Below are positions 8,270 through 16,177 of a stretch of 64,000 nt of DNA, piece after piece. The DNA lies in contig JAFRUH010000009.1 in assembly GCA_017438975.1 (NCBI GenBank), positions 1 to 64,000 on the forward strand, written 5' to 3'. The translations under genes were made by a program, and so were the position numbers. Each line of letters starts with the position of its first letter. The stretch's first letter is position 1. The stretch is from Bacteroidales bacterium (GTDB lineage Bacteria > Bacteroidota > Bacteroidia > Bacteroidales > UBA932). The notes under the pieces were generated by a model. The model saw only the letters and a list, made by a program, of their open reading frames with translations, did not search any database and was not told the origin of the DNA.

Positions 8270-10389
8270 TTAACGGTACTGAGACGGACGATGGCACCGG
8301 TAAGCGCCGGTTTAAGCTCCTCGGGGCAGTCCGCGTTCGAGAGCATATCCTTGAAAGCGGAGATGATCGATGGCTTGGTATAGGACAGTTCGTACCAGGC
8401 GAGCGCCTCCACGATGAACGTGCGAAGCATCATGTCCTGGGCCGAATCCTTGACGATATCCAGCAATTGAGGAGTGATCTGGTGCAGGGGGTTGTTGCGG
8501 AGGCTCTGGACGTAGGCCTTGCGCCATCCGGGCTTCTCGTCGGGATCGGAAATACTCTTAATGCGTTCAGCGGCAGTATCCTTGGTGATGACGTCCAAGA
8601 GGGCCCGACGGTCTTTCTCCAGGTTATAATAATCCTTGCCTTCGAAATAGTTGTTTACGGCCGTCTCGGCCGCCGCGGCGTCGAAGCTCGGCAGGGCGTT
8701 CAGGACATTGAACACCACCCGAGCCGAGTTGCGGTCGCACACGTAGGCATCAATAAGGCAGGGAATGAACTCCTCGTCACCGCATTTGCCCATGCGGTTG
8801 ACGGCGATCCGCCGGATAAACTCAAAGCCGTCAGTGACGGCCGCTTTGAGTACGGCACGGTAATTCGCATCGTCCAGGCGCTCGAGCAGCGTCATGGCGT
8901 TGTAACGGACGATTGCATAAGGCGAAGTCTCGAATTTGTTGCGAAGCATGTCCGAGATCCCGGGGTAATCTGCCTCGAAGAGACGGATTGCGGCCATATT
9001 CTGGATTTCCGGATCGTCGTCATCCATCCTTGATGCCCAGAAGGCGGTATCCTTGTTCGTAAGGATAACGTTGACATCATCACCTGCTGCGGCAGGTGAG
9101 AAACGGAAGGTAGGGTCGCCTATGATGTGCGATTCCAGTATATTGACATGCTGTGCCCACAGGCCTACCCGCGCGCCGTGTCCCAGCAAGCCAAGCAGGT
9201 CGAAGGCAGACTTGTCCTGCAAAACGTTGACGCTGTTCGCGAATCCGACCAGGCACTTGCCGGAGCCCATGACGAATTTGCCGGCGATGAAATCATCGTG
9301 GCGGAAGTCGCCGTTGTAGCAGGCGTCGAAAACTACCATGCGGGCGTCGGGCGCGATGTTATCCACCTCCTGGAGTATGATGCCCGTCCGGAGGTCCTGC
9401 AGCGAGTCGGCCGCAATCCTTTCGGGACTGTTCCAGTTGTCGTACCAGGTACTTTCGAACCCCCAGCCTTCGGCTTGTTCACGTGCCTTGTCAAGGCTGC
9501 TGGAAGCCGTGCGGCGCAGGCGTGCAGCAACGACTTCTTCGGGACTCTCAGGCTTGACGTCGCCGCTCAGGTACATCCTATGCCAGTCGCCGTGCTCATG
9601 GAAGACCATAAAGTCCAGGTCGGGCCGGCGAAGCTCCTTGATAGCAATGTCCTTGATGTCCTCGTCCATGGAGTAGCGCAGGAATCGGGCGTTGTGACCG
9701 GTGAATATGCCGGGGAACTGTTCGTCCAGGATGTCCCTTTCCGCCCTCCAGGCAGTCAGGCATCCCGAGTAGGACCCGTGCCCCGTGAAGGAGCAGAATT
9801 CGTCGAAAGGATTGTTCTCCGCGTGTGCCGCCGCCGCTTTGAGCAGGTAGGCCGAAATCTGGGCGTAAGGGTCGCCATAGGAAGACTGTGCCTTGATGCG
9901 GCCGGTGTAGATGTCGCATTCAATATAGGGGAGAGACTCCGGAGCGAGTTCGTAGAAATGCATCAGCCCCTGCGGCGGAGCGTCGAGGTGATTGAAAGTC
10001 AGGTCGAAATCATCGTAGAAGCGGTCAGAAGGGACAGCAACTTCCTCGAGCGGATACTTTCGCTCGTCCATCTTGTAGGCGGAGGTCATATACTGGGCTT
10101 TCATCACCATGGGGATGGGGATGTCACCTATGAGGACGGCACCCTCGATTCCGTGCTTCTTGTACAGGTCGTGGAGGGTGGATCGGACCTCGTCCGGGTT
10201 CTGCCAGGCGGCGGTGCACAGATAAACGCAAAGGCCATCGTTTTCAATAGCCTTTGTGTACTGTGAAACCGCCTCCTTGCACCGAGTGCTGGTCACGTCA
10301 TCGATGATGAGCGCAACCCCTCCGCCCTGTGCCCGGCCGCACAGGCAGCCGGCACAGAACAGCAGAAAGGTCAGTATTCGTTTTTTCAT
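8266..10389 (-). CDS. Caspase-fold (C25/gingipain-like) protein with HEAT-like repeats, paralogue 2
   Basis: The product is 707 residues with a signal peptide ending near GRAQG. The layout matches its neighbours: VLIGDIPIPM (86-95), SDRFYDDF (121-128), FTGHGSYSG (201-209), MVFHEHGDW (261-269; His266), VVFDACYNGDF (352-362; Cys357), SVNVLQD and IIGDPTFRF. Residues ~440-707 are HEAT-like helical repeats (IRRIAVNRMGKCGDEEF). The His/Cys pair is intact, so peptidase activity is plausible, with substrate choice unknown. It lies 3 bp after the stop of the barrel gene and overlaps paralogue 1. Paralogues 1 and 2 share clear motif-level similarity but differ widely elsewhere, so the duplication is old. 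Confidence 0.75.
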   Translation of the reverse strand: MKKRILTFLLFCAGCLCGRAQGGGVALIIDDVTSTRCKEAVSQYTKAIENDGLCVYLCTAAWQNPDEVRSTLHDLYKKHGIEGAVLIGDIPIPMVMKAQYMTSAYKMDERKYPLEEVAVPSDRFYDDFDLTFNHLDAPPQGLMHFYELAPESLPYIECDIYTGRIKAQSSYGDPYAQISAYLLKAAAAHAENNPFDEFCSFTGHGSYSGCLTAWRAERDILDEQFPGIFTGHNARFLRYSMDEDIKDIAIKELRRPDLDFMVFHEHGDWHRMYLSGDVKPESPEEVVAARLRRTASSSLDKAREQAEGWGFESTWYDNWNSPERIAADSLQDLRTGIILQEVDNIAPDARMVVFDACYNGDFRHDDFIAGKFVMGSGKCLVGFANSVNVLQDKSAFDLLGLLGHGARVGLWAQHVNILESHIIGDPTFRFSPAAAGDDVNVILTNKDTAFWASRMDDDDPEIQNMAAIRLFEADYPGISDMLRNKFETSPYAIVRYNAMTLLERLDDANYRAVLKAAVTDGFEFIRRIAVNRMGKCGDEEFIPCLIDAYVCDRNSARVVFNVLNALPSFDAAAAETAVNNYFEGKDYYNLEKDRRALLDVITKDTAAERIKSISDPDEKPGWRKAYVQSLRNNPLHQITPQLLDIVKDSAQDMMLRTFIVEALAWYELSYTKPSIISAFKDMLSNADCPEELKPALTGAIVRLSTVK

Positions 10390-10392
10390 CTT

Positions 10393-11979
10393 TTAGAATG
10401 TCAAACCGATGGAGAATACAAGGAAGCTGCGCTTCTTGAATTGGTCACCTTTGGGGAAGAGGTGCTTGTAGGAAGCGCCGGCGAACAGGGACGAAGAGCC
10501 CTTTAATCCACTGAACACATACTTGAGATCCGCTCCGAAATTGGCGAAGTCGGTGGTGGCATACTGGAAGTCCAGCAAGGTGAACTCGGTGTACCCGGGA
10601 TCCTCGCTGCGGGTGCCGTTGTATTCGAGCTCAGCAGTGGTGGCGTGGCTATAGCCGCCGGAGACGTTTGCCACCATGGAACTGTTGCTGCCGAGGGCGA
10701 AGTTGCGGGTCATGTGGGCGCCGGCGTCAAAGTAGCCGATCTTCCTGTGGCTCTCGGGGACGTAGTAAACGAATGCGTCGTTGCAGAGGTTGCCCTCGAC
10801 GCCGAATTTCCATACGTAACCGTCGGCCCCGTCGGTCACCATATAATCGACTTTCAGGGTGTTCAGGGTGTTCTTGAAGTTGGAGCGTACAAACTTGGCG
10901 TCGGTAATCCATGTCTGAACCTCATATGTATTGTCATAGGTCTGGAAATACTCGATGCCGTCATAATCCTTGGACGAAGCCTTGAAATTCAGGAACAGCA
11001 GGTTGCCGTTATCGAACTTCTTCTCGGCCGCCAGGGTGATGTCGTAACGGTTGTCGCGAACGGTACCGGCCATCTGGGGTTTCTCGTAGCTGAACATGAC
11101 GTCCTCGACCTTATAGGTGTAATTGAAACCTATGACGGCCTTGAACTTGTCGCACTCGTATCCGAGCTGCGCACCGCCGCCGAGGGCGTTTGCATTATAT
11201 GCCCGCAGGGCGTGGATGGACGAGCCGAAGTTGGCCAGAACGCCGGCGTTGAAGAAACCGGGAGCTACCATATCCCAGGCCTTGGGGTCTACCAGGGAAT
11301 TGACCCTGGACCCGGATCCGTCTTCACGATAGCTGTAATACTGGAAATCGGCACCCAGGCTGAATCCTCCATAGATCTTCCACACAAGTGAGGGAAATAT
11401 CTCTACCTTTGACTGGAGAGTTTTGGGGCGAGGATCAATCTGTTTGGCCGCGATGGAATTGTCATAGTTGCCGGCGACACCGAGGATCAGGTGGTCCCAG
11501 AGCAGGGGAGTCGCGGCTTTGAACTTGATATTGTATTTCTGGTTCTTCCATTTGCTGTAGTTGTCATCCGCGAGGAAGAAAGGCATGTCCCTGAGGGGGT
11601 CGACCAGAGTGGCATTCCAGCGTGCGCCGGAAATGCTCTCGTTGGTATAGGTGAATTCTCCCCAGAAGTATGCGCCTCCGAGATTCTCATAGATACCGCC
11701 TCCTTTGGTGTGGAAGATGGCAGTCTTGTTGTCATCGCCGAGTTGGGCGTATTTGAAATCACCCTTGGTAAGGTCGTATTTGGCCTCGGCGAAGGCCTGG
11801 CGCTTGGGAGCATCGATGATTCCGCCGGCTGCGTTGTTGGTGTTGGACAGCCAGAGGCTCTCCATATTAGCCCGGTCGATGGTCACTGGGGTAACCTTGT
11901 CCTGCGCGAATGCGGCGGAGGACACTCCGAGTGCCGTGATGGCGAGTATTGCAATAATCTTTTTCATAATCTTTCGCAT
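10393..11979 (-). CDS. Outer-membrane beta-barrel protein (DUF6850-like)
   Basis: The product is 528 residues from ATG 11979 (MRKIMKKIIAILAITALGVS). A longer start at 12015 would overlap the upstream gene, and ATG at 11967 is a close alternative. A signal peptide ending AAFAQ is followed by a beta-rich protein ending in FSIGLTF, a typical C-terminal strand of outer-membrane barrels. Its place after a DUF4876-type lipoprotein and a TonB receptor fits the barrel family I know as DUF6850; that family name is from memory and not checked. Likely role: an outer-membrane partner or accessory channel for the receptor. Gaps of 3 bp downstream and 17 bp upstream show tight operon packing. Confidence 0.65.
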   Translation of the reverse strand: MRKIMKKIIAILAITALGVSSAAFAQDKVTPVTIDRANMESLWLSNTNNAAGGIIDAPKRQAFAEAKYDLTKGDFKYAQLGDDNKTAIFHTKGGGIYENLGGAYFWGEFTYTNESISGARWNATLVDPLRDMPFFLADDNYSKWKNQKYNIKFKAATPLLWDHLILGVAGNYDNSIAAKQIDPRPKTLQSKVEIFPSLVWKIYGGFSLGADFQYYSYREDGSGSRVNSLVDPKAWDMVAPGFFNAGVLANFGSSIHALRAYNANALGGGAQLGYECDKFKAVIGFNYTYKVEDVMFSYEKPQMAGTVRDNRYDITLAAEKKFDNGNLLFLNFKASSKDYDGIEYFQTYDNTYEVQTWITDAKFVRSNFKNTLNTLKVDYMVTDGADGYVWKFGVEGNLCNDAFVYYVPESHRKIGYFDAGAHMTRNFALGSNSSMVANVSGGYSHATTAELEYNGTRSEDPGYTEFTLLDFQYATTDFANFGADLKYVFSGLKGSSSLFAGASYKHLFPKGDQFKKRSFLVFSIGLTF

Positions 11980-11996
11980 TATAGACACTCTGTATA

Positions 11997-13274
11997 TTAA
12001 GGAATAGGTCTCCAATCAGGGGCCTTTTCGCCGTTGCGGCGCAGGACCGGGTGTTCGTTGACCTGGAAGTCGTCGGTGGAGTTGTTGGTATCCTGGAGAA
12101 TAGGAGTGCCGTCGGCTCTGGTGCCGATAACCTTCCTGGAGACGGTTTTGCCGCAGTAAGTTGCGTCCACGGAGGTGCCGCCGGCATCGATGAATCCGGG
12201 GACCCTCTTCATGTTGAAGGCGCCGGAATTGGTCAGCAATTCGACACCGTCGAGGATTGCGTCGGCGGGAATCTTGGCGTACTTGGCGGTCTTGTTGACC
12301 TCGTTCTGAACGTTGGGACCGGACTTGTTGAAATAGTCTGCATCAACGGTTTGGCCCTCGATCTTGAACAGGCAGAATGCGGCGCCGAACACGCCGGAAA
12401 GCCATTGCATCGCGTTCCACGAGGTGTAGTAGATAGGAGGCATATTCGCCACTTCGGGATTGTCACGTCCGGCGTTGGCTGTCCAGCATTCCCATTCGGC
12501 GATGGAGTTGTCGAAGGAGTTCTCATTGTTGGTGGTGTGGTCGCGGGCTTCCTGAGCCAGGATTACGGACTGTCCGGGTTTGAGAGGATATTCGTTGCCG
12601 CTTCCGGGGAACTGCCATACCCACATGCAATATGCATAGTTGTCGGTACCGTCCTCATCGGGCCAGACGGGCAGATTCGCCGTGGCGTTCTGGGGATAGA
12701 GCTGACCGAGGCAGACGCCGTCAAGATAGACTGTTTCGTCTCCGTTGTTGTAGATCTGGTAAGTCTGGTCGCGGAAATAGTAACTCTGGACACCACAATA
12801 GTATATCTCGCTGAATACCAGGGAGCCTACTTTGGCGGGGCGCACTGTCAGGTTGAATGCGGGATCTGCTTCGGCATCGGCCTTGGTGACGGTCTTGAAC
12901 AGGGAGATGCTGGGTACGTTACCGTTGATGAAATACTCGTATCCTTTGAATGTGGCATTACCGGAGATACCTATTGAATATACTCCGGGTTCTACGTCCA
13001 CCGTAGCGAAACAGTCAGTGCCGGTCTCGGTCTCAAACACCTGGTTGGTCGTTATGTTGGTAAAGGTGACCTTGACACCGGCAGTGGAGAAGTTGGGGTC
13101 AGGAGTTACAGATCCGCCCTTGGGGATGAATCCGGTAGCCGCATTGACCTTATAAGAAACCGTAATGGGCTCCACGATGGGTACATCCTGCACCTCTTTC
13201 ATCATCTTTATGCAAGATGACAAAGCGGCGATCGCGAGGACAAGTACCGATATTTTTGCAAATATTTTTTTCAT
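11997..13274 (-). CDS. DUF4876-type surface lipoprotein
   Basis: The product is 425 residues with a lipoprotein signal (MKKIFAKISVLVLAIAALSS followed by Cys21). Residues ~35-140 look like an immunoglobulin-like or carboxypeptidase-regulatory beta domain. Residues ~150-425 contain FSEIYYCG, QIYNNGDETVYLDG and YNGD-like turns typical of lamin-tail/DUF4876 proteins (SEIxY ... YIEIYNNSDE). In Bacteroidota these lipoproteins sit beside a TonB-dependent receptor and are thought to capture ligand at the cell surface. Here the gene is 12 bp after the receptor gene. Ligand unknown; the domain assignment is from sequence feel, not a search. Confidence 0.7.
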   Translation of the reverse strand: MKKIFAKISVLVLAIAALSSCIKMMKEVQDVPIVEPITVSYKVNAATGFIPKGGSVTPDPNFSTAGVKVTFTNITTNQVFETETGTDCFATVDVEPGVYSIGISGNATFKGYEYFINGNVPSISLFKTVTKADAEADPAFNLTVRPAKVGSLVFSEIYYCGVQSYYFRDQTYQIYNNGDETVYLDGVCLGQLYPQNATANLPVWPDEDGTDNYAYCMWVWQFPGSGNEYPLKPGQSVILAQEARDHTTNNENSFDNSIAEWECWTANAGRDNPEVANMPPIYYTSWNAMQWLSGVFGAAFCLFKIEGQTVDADYFNKSGPNVQNEVNKTAKYAKIPADAILDGVELLTNSGAFNMKRVPGFIDAGGTSVDATYCGKTVSRKVIGTRADGTPILQDTNNSTDDFQVNEHPVLRRNGEKAPDWRPIP

Positions 13275-13286
13275 AATGCGGTGCTT

Positions 13287-16148
13287 TTAGAAGATTTTTG
13301 CGGTCAACTGGAGACCGAAGAAGAAGGTTTTCGCATTGACACGATCGTAAGTGCCCGGATATTTCTTGAGGGGTTGCAGAGGGGTGGAACGGAACATATT
13401 GTTCACAAAGAATGAAACGCTGAACCGGTCGAACTGTTTCGTGACGTTGGTGTTGATACAGAGAGCCGGCTTGTAGGCAGGTTCGATTTCCCGACGGTTG
13501 GAAGCAATCGCTCCATTGGCCTCGTTGCGAAGGATGGGCAGCCATTTGGCATACTCGTCGGAAGCGGGATCGGCAATCCAGGTTCTATTGAAGTCGTGAA
13601 TCTTGCCGTCTTCAATGCTCAGGTATTTGACAGGGATGTCATCATCTTCGCCGTACTCCTCCCAATCCGTGTAGCGCCAGTTGACATTGGCGGTCATCGA
13701 GATAACAAGTCCCAGGGAAGGGATGTTGTGGATCGCGATGAGGTTGGTGATGAGATTGCGGTAGCGGGATACTCCGCTGGATATTCTGGACTCATAGATG
13801 CCGAGGTCATAGCCGCCGTCGCTGCCGTGGGTGTTATAGAATGTATATCCGTTGTTCCATGAGGCACGGTCGTAATACTGCCCGTTCAGCACGAAGGATG
13901 TGCGGATCGCGTTGATACGGCCGAAATCGATTTCGAATTCCACACCCTTGTTGTCAAATGAAACGTTGTTGCCGGGCTTGGTGAAGGACAGGATAAAGTT
14001 CTTGGAATCCTTCGGCGAAAGGGTCGGCCATGTCGTTCCGTCTTCGGGATAAGCGCCCGCCTGGTATGTGTCATACTTGACGAAACCGTAGCTGTCCAGG
14101 GTGCGACTGAAGCTGTAGCCATTGTTGCAGCGGTCCCTGAAACCGGTCACTGATACTTTGACCTGACCGAGTTTGAGGTCGAATCCGACCTCCTGTTTGG
14201 CCTGCCTGGCCAATTCCAGCTCAGGATTGCTGCCGTCATAGACATGGGTCGTGATGACATCGAACTTCTGGGCGTCGGGGATGTTTGCCACGGCATTGTT
14301 GGAGAAGTTCTCCATGTCGAAGAACGCCTTGTCCGGATAAACATAAGCAATTCCGGGAGTCTTGACGTTGACACCGTATGCACCGCGTACGCTCAGCACG
14401 TCGGGGATAAGCTCATAGGACGCATTGACCCTGGGGGTAACGACACCCTTGGCTACATCCAGTACCTTGTCATAACGCACACCGGCGACGATTTCGAGCT
14501 GGCGTCCAAGGATCTTGGCCCTCATCGTCTCTTCGGCGAAAACGCCGAATCTGTTGAGGAAAGGAATATCCTTGTAGGCCCTTTCCCTCTGGGTGGCGAA
14601 CAGGTAGGAAACATTTCTGGGCGGAGGGTTATTCTGGTCGAAAACCTTACCCTTGCCGACGTTGCCGTCGTTATTCCATTCTCCACCGACGATGATGCGG
14701 TGGTTTGTCCTGCCGATGTTGCCGGCGAAGTTGGCGACCGTCTTGGCAAAGGTGTTGAGTTCCTTGCCAAAGACATTGTACTCATACCAGTAGGATCCGG
14801 GGATGAACCAGGACCTGTATCCGGCAAGTTCGTCGGGGAACGAGGTGATCTCTGCTCCGTTGCTGTCATAGATCCTCTTCCCGGCAGCGCTTGTGAGCGT
14901 AGAACCGTCAACCCTCGACGTGGAGTAAGAGAAGGTAAAAGCTCCCGTCGCAAAGTTCTTTTCGTAGCTCAACCGGTCGGTGTAGTTGAAGGAGGCGTTA
15001 TATTTGATGTTCTTGAACCATCCCTTGTTGATGTCCAGGGTTCCGCGGGTGGTCAGACGCACTCCGAGGTCACGGCTGTTGCTGGTCTGGAAATCGTTTT
15101 CATCGTCCGGGTTCGGTTCACCCTTGTCCTTGGTCCAGGTGAAGCTGGCCGAGGTTGTGGAGTTGAGTTTACCGAAGGTGTTGGAGTAGCTCAGGCGGGC
15201 GGTCGCCCTCTGGTAGTAGTCGTAGCTCTCGCGTGGGTCCTGCACTGAATAGGCATAGTCGGCACCGTAGTTGATGAAACCTTTCTTCCCACCCAGGCCG
15301 ACGCCCTGGGTGACACCGAGGGAGTAAACGTTGGGGTTCGTATTGAAACGGACGGTCATAGGCTCACGGCCAGCCTTGGCATTAATGATGACGGTACCGG
15401 CGGTAGCGTCGCCGTATTCAACGGATGCTACACCACGGATGACTTCGATGGATTCGATGTTGTCGGTGGTTATGGTACGGAGGTCGATACCGGAGGAAGG
15501 ACCTGTCGAACCGGCGACGACGTTGCCAGCGCCCATAGCTGTGGTCATCGTGTTGAGGTTGGCGGCATTGGAGATGGGCGCACCGTCCATGATGATGGAG
15601 GTGCCTTGGGACTGGCCGCCGCGGATAGACAGGGTCTTCGCGCCCTGAAGGTCGGGTTTGAAAGTCTCGCTGGTAATGTCGGCACCGGGGAGCAGGGCCA
15701 TCACGTCGATAAGAGAACTTGCCTGCATGTGCTCGATAGCGGTGCGGCTGATCTTGGATGCCGTAGCCGCCCCGGCCTTGGACACTTCGGCGGTGACGGT
15801 CACCTGGTCCAGATGGAAGTCGGCGACGTTCATGCTGAAGTCCATCTGGCGCTTGGAGGCGCCGATGTTGACTTTGATGGAGACGGTCTCGTAACCGAGG
15901 CACTGGACCGTAACTTCGTGCTCTGCAGGCAAGATGTGGTCCAGAACATAATTACCGTCAACGTCAGAAACGGTGGCAATTCCCAATGCGGGGATTGACA
16001 CGACGGCGTAGGGGATGCCCTGGGAGATATCCGCGGATTCGCGGACCTTTCCCGCAAGGGAGCCTGTCGCCTTGCCCTGGCCGAATGCCGCGATGGACAT
16101 CAGCAGTGTTGCAAGTACGGCTGCGCCTGTAAATAACTTTTTTGTCAT
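13287..16148 (-). CDS. TonB-dependent outer-membrane receptor
   Basis: The product is 953 residues. A signal peptide (LATLLMSIAAFGQ) is followed by a carboxypeptidase-regulatory-like domain (~30-110; GIPYAVVSIPALGIATVSDV), a plug domain (~130-260; LSIRGGQSQGTSIIMDG, then IESIEVIRGVASVEYGDATA) and a 22-stranded barrel ending FGLQLTAKIF. It lacks the SusC hallmark and has no SusD neighbour, so it belongs to the classical receptor group rather than a glycan locus. Import of its ligand needs TonB-ExbBD, which are not in the window. The neighbours (DUF4876 lipoprotein, extra barrel, three peptidase-like proteins) suggest uptake of a peptide, a protein-bound cofactor or a metal complex, but the sequence alone does not decide. 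Confidence 0.88.
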   Translation of the reverse strand: MTKKLFTGAAVLATLLMSIAAFGQGKATGSLAGKVRESADISQGIPYAVVSIPALGIATVSDVDGNYVLDHILPAEHEVTVQCLGYETVSIKVNIGASKRQMDFSMNVADFHLDQVTVTAEVSKAGAATASKISRTAIEHMQASSLIDVMALLPGADITSETFKPDLQGAKTLSIRGGQSQGTSIIMDGAPISNAANLNTMTTAMGAGNVVAGSTGPSSGIDLRTITTDNIESIEVIRGVASVEYGDATAGTVIINAKAGREPMTVRFNTNPNVYSLGVTQGVGLGGKKGFINYGADYAYSVQDPRESYDYYQRATARLSYSNTFGKLNSTTSASFTWTKDKGEPNPDDENDFQTSNSRDLGVRLTTRGTLDINKGWFKNIKYNASFNYTDRLSYEKNFATGAFTFSYSTSRVDGSTLTSAAGKRIYDSNGAEITSFPDELAGYRSWFIPGSYWYEYNVFGKELNTFAKTVANFAGNIGRTNHRIIVGGEWNNDGNVGKGKVFDQNNPPPRNVSYLFATQRERAYKDIPFLNRFGVFAEETMRAKILGRQLEIVAGVRYDKVLDVAKGVVTPRVNASYELIPDVLSVRGAYGVNVKTPGIAYVYPDKAFFDMENFSNNAVANIPDAQKFDVITTHVYDGSNPELELARQAKQEVGFDLKLGQVKVSVTGFRDRCNNGYSFSRTLDSYGFVKYDTYQAGAYPEDGTTWPTLSPKDSKNFILSFTKPGNNVSFDNKGVEFEIDFGRINAIRTSFVLNGQYYDRASWNNGYTFYNTHGSDGGYDLGIYESRISSGVSRYRNLITNLIAIHNIPSLGLVISMTANVNWRYTDWEEYGEDDDIPVKYLSIEDGKIHDFNRTWIADPASDEYAKWLPILRNEANGAIASNRREIEPAYKPALCINTNVTKQFDRFSVSFFVNNMFRSTPLQPLKKYPGTYDRVNAKTFFFGLQLTAKIF

Positions 16149-16177
16149 AACGTTTTGGGTTAAAAAATATAGAAATA